Shown here one piece after another: positions 16,896 through 26,447 of a DNA stretch of 62,505 nt (its first letter is position 1; each line of letters begins with the position of its first letter). The notes under the pieces were generated by a model, which saw only the letters and a list, made by a program, of their open reading frames with translations, did not search any database and was not told where the DNA came from. Source of the stretch: Pirellulales bacterium (GTDB taxonomy: Bacteria > Planctomycetota > Planctomycetia > Pirellulales > JAEUIK01); assembly GCA_019694435.1 (NCBI GenBank), contig JAIBBZ010000033.1, forward strand, positions 1 through 62,505, in the 5' to 3' direction. A program made the translations under genes and the position numbers.

Positions 16896-18041
16896 CTAAC
16901 GATTCCCGGCGGCAATTTCGGCCGAAATCAATTCGCGAATTAGCCGTGCGCCGATGCTGCCCAGCAAGTCGTTCGCCGCGGGGCACGCGGTGTTACAGAG
17001 CACCACCACCCCGACCCGGGGTTCCATGCAATACGCCGCGTAGGTCGCTTGGCCGTTGGTTCCGCCGTTGTGCGTGAAAACTGTAGTCTGGTCCGGGCCG
17101 GGCAGCAGAAACCATCCCAGGCCGATGTGCCCGACTCCCAGGGCGTCGTAGCGTTGCTCTTGCGCGAGCCGCATCGCTGGCCGTAGTGTCGTTTCGACCT
17201 GGCCGCACTGCACGGCCAGATATTGCAGCATGTCGGTCAACGTCGAGCGGATCGCGCCTGCGCCGGCGCTGGTGTCTTGAAAGTCCCAATCGGGACACGG
17301 CTGCAAGTCGCTGGTGTGCCCGGTCGTCCTCCGCGCGCGTTGCTCGTCGGTGCCCGTCAGGTGGGTATCCGGCAACTGCAGCGGTTCGCCGATGAATTGG
17401 CGGATCATCGCCTCGTAGCCCAGGCCCGTCTTACGGCACAGCGCATAGCCCAGCAGCCCCATGCCGAAGTTGCTGTAGGTAACTGGCCAGGTCGATTGCG
17501 GCTCGATCGAGACCTGGCCCAGATCGTCGCGCAGCGCTGTTTCGTCGAACGCGGCAAAAGGATTGAGCTGCACCTTGGGGTCCTTGATCAGCCGGGCAAT
17601 GATCGACGGTGGGTTGTTCGGCAGACCCGAAGTGTGCGTGGCCAGATCGAGCAGCGTGATTTCGCGGTCGCCCCGTCGGGGCACCTTGTAGTCGGCCGGT
17701 AACAGGCTCTTGACCGGCGTATCAAGGGTCAGCTCGCCGCGCGTGACCAGTTCGGCCAGCACCAGCGTGGTCATGGTCTTGGTGATGGAACCGATCTCGA
17801 AAATGGTCTGCGCGTCAGGCGTCCCGGCGTCGGCCCGAGTATGCCCGTAGGCGAAAGTTTCGCGACGGCCGTCGGTGTGCAGCAGGCCGATGACCAGGCC
17901 CACGGCGCGGTGCTGATCGATAATCTTCTGGGCCTTCGCGTCGACGCTGGCCTGCCAGTCCGGCGCTGCGGCGAGGACAGGAATACAAAGCGCCAATTCG
18001 CCGCACAGCAAGGCGACACTGCACCAGATCGCTACACGCAT
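16896..18041 (-). CDS. Secreted serine hydrolase of the beta-lactamase class C / DD-peptidase family
   Basis: The 381-aa protein has a signal peptide (residues 1-26, ending near VLAAAP) and the three marks of the penicillin-binding-like serine hydrolases: S-I-T-K (S-x-x-K nucleophile), Y-S-N in VTYSNFGMGLLG, and H-N-G-G in place of K-T-G. With H-x-G instead of K-T-G it is closer to esterases and D-aminopeptidases than to true class C beta-lactamases, so antibiotic resistance should not be assumed. It probably acts on peptidoglycan fragments or esters in the periplasm. ATG 18041 is preferred; a TTG just before would add one residue. Confidence 0.85.
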   Translation of the reverse strand: MRVAIWCSVALLCGELALCIPVLAAAPDWQASVDAKAQKIIDQHRAVGLVIGLLHTDGRRETFAYGHTRADAGTPDAQTIFEIGSITKTMTTLVLAELVTRGELTLDTPVKSLLPADYKVPRRGDREITLLDLATHTSGLPNNPPSIIARLIKDPKVQLNPFAAFDETALRDDLGQVSIEPQSTWPVTYSNFGMGLLGYALCRKTGLGYEAMIRQFIGEPLQLPDTHLTGTDEQRARRTTGHTSDLQPCPDWDFQDTSAGAGAIRSTLTDMLQYLAVQCGQVETTLRPAMRLAQEQRYDALGVGHIGLGWFLLPGPDQTTVFTHNGGTNGQATYAAYCMEPRVGVVVLCNTACPAANDLLGSIGARLIRELISAEIAAGNR

Positions 18042-18248
18042 CAAATGGACGTCCTGCGTTCGAGGGTCCGCTCGCCTGGCCTGATCGCCGGCCGCGCAGA
18101 GGGCAATTCGTCTGACTGGGATTTTTTACCTGCTCGCCACGCCTGGGTGTACCGAGTAACGTGCCGATCGCGCACCCGAGCAACCCGATCCCGAGGCCCG
18201 CCCTCGAGCGAGCGCACCAGCCGGAGTTTCAACTCGCACGGTCCGTGG

Positions 18249-19877
18249 CTAGTCGACCGTCTCCAGACCTGCTCGGATGCGGGCCGCCAGTTCGCCTGCG
18301 CAGTCGTCGATCTTGACGCGCCACTGGCGCAGGCTGTCACGGTCGCGGAACGTAACCGTGCGGTCGCTAAGCGTCTGGCTGTCGACGGTGATGCACACCG
18401 GCGTGCCGGCCTCGTCCTGCCGGGCATAGCGCCGGCCGATCGCCCCCTTGTCGTCGTAAAACACGTTGTAGTCGGGCTTGAGTGCCGCGTAGATCTCCTG
18501 AGCGATGTCGGGCATGCCGTCGCGGTTGACCAGCGGGCAAATGGCTGCCTTGATCGGCGCCAGCCGCGGATGCAGCCGCAAGAACGTGCGCTCCTGCAGT
18601 TCGCCCTTGGCGTCGGGCACCTGTTTGACTTGGTAGGCCTCGCACAAGAAGGCCAGCGTGGCGCGATCGGCCCCGGCCGCCGGCTCGATCACATGCGGAA
18701 TGAACCGTTCGCGCGATTCGTCGTCGAAGTAGCTCAGGTCTTTGCCGCTGCCGCGATACTTCGGTTTGCCGTCGGGGCCTTTCTCGACGACCAATTGGTC
18801 CCCCTCGCGCACGAGTTTGCCCTCCATATGGCTGCGCAGATCGAAATCGCCGCGGTGGGCCACACCTTCGAGCTCGCCGAAATCACCCTCGGGCAGGAAT
18901 GGAAACGCATATTCGATATCGGCCGTGCCGCACGAGTAGTGGCTCAGCTCGTCGGCCGCATGATCGCGCAGCCGCAGCCGCGAGCTGGCCAGCCCCAAAT
19001 TGATGTACCACTGGTAGCGCCGGTCGCGCCAGTAGCGATACCACTCGGGCGACGAATTCGGGTGGCAGAAGAACTCCATTTCCATCTGCTCGAACTCGCG
19101 CGAGCGGAAAGTGAAGTTCCGCGGCGTGATCTCGTTGCGAAAACTCTTGCCGATTTGGGCAATGCCGAACGGCACCTTGACGCGCGAACTGTCGACCACG
19201 TTCTTGAAGTTGACGAACATGCCCTGGGCCGTCTCGGGCCGCAAAAAGGCGGTGCCCTCTTCGCCGGCCAGTGCGCCGATGATCGTCTTGAACATCAGGT
19301 TGAACTCGCGCGGCTCGGTCAGCGTGCCTAGCGACTTGGCATCGGGCGCCAGCACCGTCGCGAAATCGCTGACCGTGGTCAACGACGCGGCATCGCCGTC
19401 CCAGTGCAGCTTGTCGGCGTCCTTGCCGCGCAGGTTGAAGAACTTCATCGCCTGGTGTTCGAGGTGTGCCAGGCCCTCGGCGTTGGCGCTTTCGGCCGTG
19501 GCAAAGATGCGCTGGCCCTTGCATTCGACCCAGCGGCCGTAGACCTGGTCGTGGCGGTAGCGGCGCTTCGACTCGCGACAATCGACCATGTAGTCGTGGA
19601 ACAGGTCGTAATGCCCTGAGCACTTCCAGACCTGGGGATGCATGATGATCGTGCATTCCAGGCCCGTCATCTGGAACGGCGACGGCGCGCCCGCGGGGGC
19701 GACCAGCTCGTTGTGCCCCAGCACCATGTCGCGCCACCAGGCTTCGCGTACGTTGCGCTTGAGCTCGACGCCCAGGGGGCCGTAGTCCCAAAAGCCGTTC
19801 AGGCCGCCGTAAATGTCGCTCGACTGAAAGAGAATGCCGCGCCGCTTGCACAGCGAGACCAGTTGTTCCATATCCAT
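18249..19877 (-). CDS. glyS: Glycyl-tRNA synthetase, alpha2 dimeric type
   Basis: This class II synthetase charges tRNA-Gly. The 542-aa protein is of the single-chain (alpha2) type found in eukaryotes, archaea and some bacteria, not the alpha2-beta2 type of E. coli. Visible motifs are SSDIYGGLNGFWDYGPLG at residues 18-35, the motif 2 region with FRNEITPRNFTFRSREFEQMEMEFF, RDHAADELSHYSCGTADIEY, and the motif 3-like VIEPAAGADRATLAF. The C-terminal anticodon-binding domain includes LAPIKAAICPLV. The ATG at 19877 starts MDMEQLVSLCKRRG, as expected. The length is a little above the common 460 aa, as is usual for members with an insertion. Confidence 0.96.
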   Translation of the reverse strand: MDMEQLVSLCKRRGILFQSSDIYGGLNGFWDYGPLGVELKRNVREAWWRDMVLGHNELVAPAGAPSPFQMTGLECTIIMHPQVWKCSGHYDLFHDYMVDCRESKRRYRHDQVYGRWVECKGQRIFATAESANAEGLAHLEHQAMKFFNLRGKDADKLHWDGDAASLTTVSDFATVLAPDAKSLGTLTEPREFNLMFKTIIGALAGEEGTAFLRPETAQGMFVNFKNVVDSSRVKVPFGIAQIGKSFRNEITPRNFTFRSREFEQMEMEFFCHPNSSPEWYRYWRDRRYQWYINLGLASSRLRLRDHAADELSHYSCGTADIEYAFPFLPEGDFGELEGVAHRGDFDLRSHMEGKLVREGDQLVVEKGPDGKPKYRGSGKDLSYFDDESRERFIPHVIEPAAGADRATLAFLCEAYQVKQVPDAKGELQERTFLRLHPRLAPIKAAICPLVNRDGMPDIAQEIYAALKPDYNVFYDDKGAIGRRYARQDEAGTPVCITVDSQTLSDRTVTFRDRDSLRQWRVKIDDCAGELAARIRAGLETVD

Positions 19878-20149
19878 GAGGATGCGTGCCTTGTTGAACT
19901 GCGGGGGCCCATCTTGGGCTCGGCCAAGCGTGCGAAAAAGACGCAGTTTACTCCACTGCCCGCGATTCGGTCAGCCCCCGCTCGATGCCGCAGCCGCAAT
20001 TCCGCCCGCGGAACAGCACGGCAACGGCCCGCTCCGAGATGCCGCACGGCGGCGAGCCGTTTTGCTTCGCCGCGTCGCGCCTGCTACTGTGCTTCGCCGA
20101 TGGCCTCTTGGCGAAGGACCCGTGGGCCTCGCACGCAGCGACTCGTTTC

Positions 20150-22090
20150 ATGAATGACCGCAAAACTAAACGGACGTCGGCGTCGGCGAGCGGCAAACCG
20201 GCAGCGCCGTCGCTCGACACCGATCCGCCGGAGGTGGATCGACCGGCTCCGCTACGCCGAGCCGAATGGCTCGTGCCGGTGGCGTTGTGCCTGTTGCCGC
20301 TCGCCTGGCAGCGGCCCTACTGGGCCAGCCGTCATGCCGAAGATGATCTCGATCATCTGCTTTACCTGTCCCAGTATCTGCTGGGCGAGCGCAGCCTGCT
20401 GCGCTACCTGTTGTGCCCGATCAACGAACATCTGCTGCCGTTGTGGCGGTTGTGGTACCTGGGCTGCTGGCGGATCTTTGGCCTGGATTCCACCGGCTGG
20501 CATGTCTGTGTTTCGCTGATGCACGGCCTGGGGGCGGCGTTCTTGTTCTTCGTCTTGCGGCGCGCGACCGGACAGCTATTGCCCGCCCTGGCCGGCTCCT
20601 CGCTGTGGGCGCTGGCCGGTGTCGCGGGTTGGGACAGCCCGCTGAGTTGGTTGCCGGCGTCGCACCTCGTCTTCGGTATCACCTGGCTGCTCGGCGCGAT
20701 GGCTTGCTTGACGCAATATCGCGCCACCCGCGGTTGGACCTGGCCTTTGCTCATGGCGCTGTGCGTCTTGTTGGCGGTCGGCAATATGAGTGCGATGTGG
20801 ATCCTGACTCCGGCACTGGCCGCGCAATGGTGGCTGTTGGAACGCCGGCCCACCGATCCTTGGCTGCCCCGCGGGCCGTGGTTGTGGGCCTGGTTGATTC
20901 CGTTCCTGGTGCTAGGCGTCGTGGCCGTCGCGGCGGCGCGGGGCGTGTTTCTGGAGGTGCCGCCGCAGCCCACGGGGCACGATGCACTGGCCGGCGTGCT
21001 GCGAACCGTGGCTTCCTGGGAGCTCACGGCCGAGAATCTCGTCGCGCGGCGGGCCGAGGGCGATCCGCAACCACGCTTGCCGTTCCGCGTTGCCGGCGGA
21101 GTCGTGCTCGTTGCCGGGGCGCTGTTCCTGGCCGGGCCGAATCGCCGCTTCGTACTGTTGGTGCTTGGGGTGGTGTTCGTCTATACGGTGCTCGTGCAGA
21201 CGGCGCGCAGTGTGATGCCGGCTGAATACTCGCTGGGCGCCGGACGCTATGCCTATCTGCCCGTGTGGGGCTGGTGTTGCGTGCTGGCGGCACTCGTCGC
21301 TCACCCCTGGCTGCGCGGCACAGGCCGATTCGCGCGCATCGTGGCCACACTGCTCGTGGCGGCGGCCCCTTGGCTCGCGTTTCAGCAATTCCGCGTCACC
21401 GAACAGGTGGCCCGGGAAACACGGTACGTCATCGCGCTGTCGGCCAACGCCTTCCACCAGTCGGTACAACTCGCCGGCGCATTGGCCGGCATGGGGCGCG
21501 AACGTGGCCAACCCGTGCGGGTGGCGGATTTCACCTGGCTGCAGCGCCCTTCACGCTATACCTTGCGCCGCTTGCTGGCCGTGGCCTATCCTCAGGGCCA
21601 AGCCGGCATCACGATCGTGTCGGGCCGCGAATGGACGGCCGCCGATCTGGCCGACGCCCAGCAGTTGCTCGCGCGTCGCAACAACCCGATGCGGTGGACC
21701 TGGGACGGCAGCCTGGAAGCGCATCGGCAGGTGGCCGCGGCGCTTTCGGCAAGCGAAAACGCCGCCCACCGAGCGGGCCAGACCTACACGTTGGTCAATT
21801 CGGAGGTGACCATCGAACTCTTGGTGTTCGTCGGTCGTGGTGCGGTGCATCCGCCGCGCCAGCACGATCCGGAGTGGCGCAAGGCCAACTTCCAGTTGCT
21901 CTTGAGCGACTATGCCAAGGTTCTCTTCCCCGATGGCTTGCGTAACGTCCGGCTTGTCGAAGCCGGCACACTGACGCCCCAGCAGCGCGCCGCCACGCTT
22001 GCGCAGTATGCGACGATCGAAGATCCGTTGATGCAGCAGTTTGCCGAACAGCTCAAATCGCTGCCGCAGTCTCCGCCGGCCGCGAAGTAA
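20150..22090 (+). CDS. Polytopic membrane protein, GT-C glycosyltransferase-like, unknown substrate
   Basis: The 646-aa protein has about ten hydrophobic helices between residues 35 and 430, then a soluble C-terminal part of about 200 residues. The first extracytoplasmic loop carries the acidic run ASRHAEDDLDHL. The place and acidity of this loop match the D/E-D motif of GT-C (polyprenyl-phosphate-sugar) transferases, so a membrane sugar transferase is plausible but not proven. The start ATG 20150 precedes a charged, disordered 35-residue head. A comparable GT39-like protein is encoded on the other strand at 23025-25139, with a nucleosidase between them. Confidence 0.6.
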   Translation: MNDRKTKRTSASASGKPAAPSLDTDPPEVDRPAPLRRAEWLVPVALCLLPLAWQRPYWASRHAEDDLDHLLYLSQYLLGERSLLRYLLCPINEHLLPLWRLWYLGCWRIFGLDSTGWHVCVSLMHGLGAAFLFFVLRRATGQLLPALAGSSLWALAGVAGWDSPLSWLPASHLVFGITWLLGAMACLTQYRATRGWTWPLLMALCVLLAVGNMSAMWILTPALAAQWWLLERRPTDPWLPRGPWLWAWLIPFLVLGVVAVAAARGVFLEVPPQPTGHDALAGVLRTVASWELTAENLVARRAEGDPQPRLPFRVAGGVVLVAGALFLAGPNRRFVLLVLGVVFVYTVLVQTARSVMPAEYSLGAGRYAYLPVWGWCCVLAALVAHPWLRGTGRFARIVATLLVAAAPWLAFQQFRVTEQVARETRYVIALSANAFHQSVQLAGALAGMGRERGQPVRVADFTWLQRPSRYTLRRLLAVAYPQGQAGITIVSGREWTAADLADAQQLLARRNNPMRWTWDGSLEAHRQVAAALSASENAAHRAGQTYTLVNSEVTIELLVFVGRGAVHPPRQHDPEWRKANFQLLLSDYAKVLFPDGLRNVRLVEAGTLTPQQRAATLAQYATIEDPLMQQFAEQLKSLPQSPPAAK

Positions 22091-22121
22091 AAACGACCGG
22101 CTGCGCCGCGTGCCGTTATTG

Positions 22122-22991
22122 CTAGGGTAACTGCGGCAGGATACCTGCGAGAAAACCGGCCAGCCGGTCGGAAGCCTCGAGGCCGTCGCGGTAGAGCCGC
22201 CAGAAGTCTTTGGCGCTGCCCGGGCGGCGGACGACGCTGCCGAGTGCCAGCCCCGCCTTGCGCACGACCGACTGCGGGCGGCTGATGTGTTCGATCTCGG
22301 CAGGCAAGGCATCGTCGACGGCGTCGCTGATCACGCGGACCGACAAGAACCGCACCCGATGCTGCCGGCAAACCTCGGCCACGGCCGAGGTCTCCATGTC
22401 GACCGCCTGCGCGCCGTGTTCGGCGCCTAAGCGGCGCTTGTCCGCAGGATCGATCACCACACGATCGACCGTCAATAGCCGTCCGACGTGCAATTCGCGG
22501 CGCGCCGCCAACTCCTCGGGCGGAATCTTCAGATCGACCGACCAGCGCGCCCCCTGCTCGTCGACGATCTCGTTGGCCAGTAGGAAATCGCCGCGCCGCA
22601 GTTCGGGCTGCAACGACCCGGCAAAACCAGCCGAGACGATCCAGTCCGGGGTATGACCGTCGACAATCGCCAGGGTTCCGCGCGAGGCGGCCTCGCGGCC
22701 GATGCCGGTCTCGACCGCGGCGATGCGCCGGCCGGCGAAGCGACCGGTACAGAGCTTCAGCCGCGCCGCGCGGGTGTGCAGCAGCCCCTCCATGCGATCC
22801 TGTAACCCGCGCAGCTCGCCCCCCATGGCGAAGACCAGGCCCACCGAGCAGCGATCGGGACCAGCAGGCTCAGAGCTGTCGGAGTCGCTCGCCTCGGCGC
22901 CCGCGGCTACCTGCGCCTGATTGAGCAGGGTCTCATAGAGCTGCGCTTGCGCGCGCCGCTTGATCCAGTTGCCGATCAGCGCTTGCCACAC
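22122..22991 (-). CDS. Nucleoside phosphorylase / MTA-SAH nucleosidase-like protein
   Basis: This PNP/UDP phosphorylase-superfamily enzyme (289 aa) would cleave the N-glycosidic bond of a purine nucleoside such as S-adenosylhomocysteine, methylthioadenosine or 5'-deoxyadenosine. Fold marks are VGLVFAMGGELRGL near residue 50, WIVSAGFAGSLQPEL, the ribose-binding VDMETSAVAEV, and VISDAVDD with the catalytic Asp. A GTG at 22991 opens the frame; a basic helical head of about 50 residues precedes the catalytic fold and is not usual. Removal of SAM-derived by-products would suit the radical SAM enzymes in this window. A HpnG-like hopanoid role was considered but not supported. The stop of the upstream membrane protein gene is 33 bases away on the same strand. 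Confidence 0.78.
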   Translation of the reverse strand: MWQALIGNWIKRRAQAQLYETLLNQAQVAAGAEASDSDSSEPAGPDRCSVGLVFAMGGELRGLQDRMEGLLHTRAARLKLCTGRFAGRRIAAVETGIGREAASRGTLAIVDGHTPDWIVSAGFAGSLQPELRRGDFLLANEIVDEQGARWSVDLKIPPEELAARRELHVGRLLTVDRVVIDPADKRRLGAEHGAQAVDMETSAVAEVCRQHRVRFLSVRVISDAVDDALPAEIEHISRPQSVVRKAGLALGSVVRRPGSAKDFWRLYRDGLEASDRLAGFLAGILPQLP

Positions 22992-23024
22992 GGTAACGGA
23001 TGCTCCAAGATCGCAGGGTTCGGC

Positions 23025-25139
23025 TCAGGGCCTTCGCACCGAGTACATCAAGGCGCGGCTGTCGGCCAGCGGGGCCAACGGCTCCAGTACGCCTTCGCGC
23101 ACCCACTGTTCGAACCGCTCGCGCGTGACAAAATCGCTAAATCCGTAGTTGCCGGGACTGCGGTAGCGATCGATCTCGGCCCAATTGACCAGGACATGGG
23201 TGATCCGTCGCCGCTCCAACTCTCCGCGAAACTCTTCCGCCGTGTGGCCCGCCGCCCACTGTTCGAGCAACGACGGATCGAACGTCGTGTTGTAGAACAC
23301 GGGCACTCGAAAATCATAGACGGCCGCATCGCCCACGAGCAGCACGGCTTCGCCTTCCGGAACATGCTGGTCGATCCAGCGATGCCAAGGCTCGGGGCGC
23401 CGCTCGGGCGCGGAGCGTAATTCGGCCAAGGGAGCGAAATACCGGTTCCAGCCCGACACGCCCGACGTCGCGAACACCAGGTTTCCCCAGAGACCGGCAG
23501 CCAGCATCGCGCCAAGCACCCAGCGGCCGCGCCGTGTGATCACTTCGCCCGCTCCCAAACCGGCCAATAGCGCGGCGATCGGCAGCATAGGCACCCAAAA
23601 GCGATCGATGCGGTGCGTCGCGAGCCACCAAGCCGCTAGATAAAAGCCAAGGTACGCGACGAGCCAGCGCACGCCGCGATCGCGCCAGAAGACCGATGCC
23701 CCCCAGACCGCCAAAGGGACCACCAACGGGCTGAGCCATTCGCTCCTGCCGGCGATGTCGACGATCCGTCCGGCCAGATCCGCGCCTGCGAAATTCGGCG
23801 GATCGTGGGCTGCGGCCCAGCGCGCCGCGAGTTCCGGAGTGCGCGTGGCGCCGTCGAACAGCCCGTAAAGCAACGGATAGCTCGGATTGCCCGTCGATAG
23901 GGCGTTCTTGACGAACCAAGGCCCGCATGCCAGCGCGGCCGCCGTGGCAAAACACAGCACAAGCGCCATGGTCCGGCGCGGTCCCGTGTGCTGCCAGGCC
24001 ATGGCGCTCGTCCACAGACCCAGCGGCGTCAGCACGAACAGCGCCGCAGGATACTTGCACGCCACGGCGCTGCCGGCGAGAAAGCCCGTCAACGCCAACA
24101 GCCGCCACGCGTCCTGGCCACTTGCCAGCCGCGCACGCCAATCGAGCGCCGTCAGGCAGGCCAGCAACGTGAACAGCGCCACGGCCGGTTCGATCAGCCC
24201 CAGGCACGAGGTCTGTACCACCCAGGGAATCGAAACATAGACGAGAGCCGCAATGACCCCGGCGCGCGGGCTAGCGTACCGCGTGCCAAATGCCGCCAAG
24301 GCCCAGGCAATCCAGAGCGTGAAACAGGCCGTGGTTGTCTTGCCGGCCAATCCGCCCAGCCACCAATCGCCGCTGAGCGCCATGGCTGCCAAGGTGAGCA
24401 TCTCGCTGCCGAGGGCCATGTTGGCATAGACGTTGTGTGGCAAAAACTCGATTCGGCCCCGCAGGAAAAACTCCTTGGGGGCTTGCAGGTGATACTCGCG
24501 CACGTCGAAGTCGACCGGCGGCAGTAGTCCACCCAGGACGATGACCAAAGCAAAGGGCGCCACGGCCCACGCCCAGCGCCCGCCGCCCGCCCACGGCCAG
24601 CGCCGGTCCGGGCGCGGCTCGGTCGAACGCCGGCGCGCGTGAAACTCGTACGCGACGGCCGCAACCACGAATACGGCGATCAGCCGCGCGGCGTGCAGGG
24701 CCCCGGCGAGGCCCAGGGCCAGCATGAACAGCGACACCAGACTCGCCCCGACGGCGAAGCAATACACCGGTCGCTCACCGGCGGGCATTAAATGGTCGAC
24801 GCGCGCCAGGCGCAGCGCTGCTCTGCCCAGCACCAGCGCGGCCGCTTGAATCGCCAGGGACCACGCCAAGGCCGGCAGACGATCGGCCAGCGACCAGTTG
24901 CCGTGGTCGCCCAGCCAGGTACGCGCCAGCTCCTCCGGGTAGAGCGTCACAAGCCCGACGAGATTGCCGCGAGTCGTCGGGTGGCCCTGCTCCGTAGGCG
25001 GCAGGCTCGGCAGAGACTGGCTGTAGAACCATGCGAAGTACGCGCACAGTGCCGCCGCGGCCAGCGGCAGAGGCCAGTTGCGCTCGGGCACCCTGGCAAC
25101 GTGCGGACGTCCCGATGTGGCCTGAGCGGGTTGGGGCAT
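23025..25139 (-). CDS. GT39/ArnT-like membrane glycosyltransferase
   Basis: This 704-aa polytopic protein has a dozen or so transmembrane helices. The first large periplasmic loop holds [19 protein letters not shown], where D-F-D with R-E-Y-H resembles the catalytic acidic motif of dolichyl- or undecaprenyl-phosphate sugar transferases (PMT/ArnT group). A later [14 protein letters not shown] segment and a soluble C-terminal domain (about residues 540-704) complete the family pattern. It probably transfers a lipid-linked sugar to protein or lipid outside the inner membrane. ATG 25139. The nucleosidase gene follows 33 bases later on the same strand. Confidence 0.75.
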   Translation of the reverse strand: MPQPAQATSGRPHVARVPERNWPLPLAAAALCAYFAWFYSQSLPSLPPTEQGHPTTRGNLVGLVTLYPEELARTWLGDHGNWSLADRLPALAWSLAIQAAALVLGRAALRLARVDHLMPAGERPVYCFAVGASLVSLFMLALGLAGALHAARLIAVFVVAAVAYEFHARRRSTEPRPDRRWPWAGGGRWAWAVAPFALVIVLGGLLPPVDFDVREYHLQAPKEFFLRGRIEFLPHNVYANMALGSEMLTLAAMALSGDWWLGGLAGKTTTACFTLWIAWALAAFGTRYASPRAGVIAALVYVSIPWVVQTSCLGLIEPAVALFTLLACLTALDWRARLASGQDAWRLLALTGFLAGSAVACKYPAALFVLTPLGLWTSAMAWQHTGPRRTMALVLCFATAAALACGPWFVKNALSTGNPSYPLLYGLFDGATRTPELAARWAAAHDPPNFAGADLAGRIVDIAGRSEWLSPLVVPLAVWGASVFWRDRGVRWLVAYLGFYLAAWWLATHRIDRFWVPMLPIAALLAGLGAGEVITRRGRWVLGAMLAAGLWGNLVFATSGVSGWNRYFAPLAELRSAPERRPEPWHRWIDQHVPEGEAVLLVGDAAVYDFRVPVFYNTTFDPSLLEQWAAGHTAEEFRGELERRRITHVLVNWAEIDRYRSPGNYGFSDFVTRERFEQWVREGVLEPLAPLADSRALMYSVRRP

Positions 25140-25319
25140 CGAGGATCGCTGCGCCCGTGGCGCATCAAAAAAAGGCTGCCGGGCCGTGGCACGGCCGGCA
25201 CGATCGTCAAGACCTGCCCGGTGCCGGACAAGCCGCGCAGCTATGCTAGTTTACCTGCCCTCGGTTGGCCTGCCCCGCAATCGCATCACCTGGTCCGGGA
25301 CTCGCGTCCCCACCCTGCC

Positions 25320-26342
25320 ATGCCCGCATCGACTCGGCTCGCCGGAATCTTTACTCCCAACGTGGTGCCGCTCGACGACCGCGGCCGGATCAACGAGGCG
25401 GAACTGCGCCGCTATACCGATTGGCTGATCGCCAAGGGAGTCCACGGGCTGTATCCCAACGGATCGACCGGCGAATTCACGCGGTTCACGGCCGACGAAC
25501 GGCGCTGGATCGTGCAGATCATGGCCGAGCAGTCCGCCGGGCGCGTGCCCATCCTGGCCGGCGCGGCCGAGGCCAATGCCCGCGAGACGATCAAGGCCTG
25601 TGAGTTTTATCACGGGCTGGGCGTCCGCGCCGTGGCGATCGTATCGCCGTATTACTACCGGCTGGCTCCCGCGGGGGTGTACGCCTACTTCAAGGAGATC
25701 GCGGCGCACTCGCCGATCGACATCACGCTCTACAACATCCCGTTGTTCGCCTCGCCGATCGACGTGGCGACGGTCGAGCGGCTGGCCAAGGAATTCACGA
25801 ACATCGTCGCCATCAAGGACTCGTCCGGCGATCTGCCGCACATGATCCGCATGATTCAGGCGGTTCGGCCGGCGCGCCCCGACTTCGCGTTTCTCACCGG
25901 CTGGGACGCCGCGCTGATGCCGATGCTGTTGATCGGTTGCGACGGCGGCACGAACGCCACCTCGGGCATCGTGCCCGAAATCACGCGTCAGCTTTACGAT
26001 CTCACGCTCGCCGGCCGCCTGGACGAGGCCCGGCAGGTGCAATACCGCGTGGTGACGCTGTTCGACACGATGTTTTCGGCGGCCGATTTTCCTGAAGGCT
26101 TTCGCGCGGCGCTGGCGCTGCGCGGTTTCCGCGTCGGCCGTGGTCGCCAGCCGCTCGATGTCTCGCAGCAGATCGATTTGAGCGTACTGTCGAACGTGTT
26201 GCAGTGCCACCTGGCCGAGATGGGGTATGCCGAGCCGCCATCGACGGGCTGTCCCGCGCCGAATGCCGCGGTCGACCCGAAGGAGCTGAGCGCCATCGTG
26301 CAGGGCGTCGTGGCCGAGTTAAAACGCCGCGGCATGAGTTGA
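25320..26342 (+). CDS. DapA-family dihydrodipicolinate synthase / N-acetylneuraminate lyase superfamily protein
   Basis: This is a class I aldolase TIM barrel of 340 aa. The Schiff-base lysine is K166 in VAIKDSSGD. The catalytic Tyr is in the LYNIP segment and the carboxylate-binding loop is NGSTGEF. True DapA is about 295 aa; the extra C-terminal 40-45 residues (after YAEPPSTG) end in an amphipathic helix. The gene stands apart from any lysine gene, so it may be a catabolic aldolase acting on a keto-sugar acid or hydroxyproline product rather than lysine DapA. ATG 25320 starts [20 protein letters not shown], the usual beginning of the barrel. Confidence 0.87.
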   Translation: MPASTRLAGIFTPNVVPLDDRGRINEAELRRYTDWLIAKGVHGLYPNGSTGEFTRFTADERRWIVQIMAEQSAGRVPILAGAAEANARETIKACEFYHGLGVRAVAIVSPYYYRLAPAGVYAYFKEIAAHSPIDITLYNIPLFASPIDVATVERLAKEFTNIVAIKDSSGDLPHMIRMIQAVRPARPDFAFLTGWDAALMPMLLIGCDGGTNATSGIVPEITRQLYDLTLAGRLDEARQVQYRVVTLFDTMFSAADFPEGFRAALALRGFRVGRGRQPLDVSQQIDLSVLSNVLQCHLAEMGYAEPPSTGCPAPNAAVDPKELSAIVQGVVAELKRRGMS

Positions 26343-26447
26343 CCCCTCGCCCATCCGGCTGCGTCGCAGGTTTCTCCGACAAGCAACGGTTTCCCGACGG
26401 ACAGCAGCGCGGCGACACTCGTCCGCGGGCTGGCACCCGTCGGCTGT

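Noticed and set aside
16896..18041. Antibiotic-resistance beta-lactamase
   Set aside because: H-x-G replaces K-T-G, which fits esterase or peptidase relatives at least as well.
22122..22991. Calling the nucleosidase HpnG of the hopanoid pathway
   Set aside because: It is 19 kb from the cyclase-like gene, on the other strand, and shows only general nucleosidase motifs.
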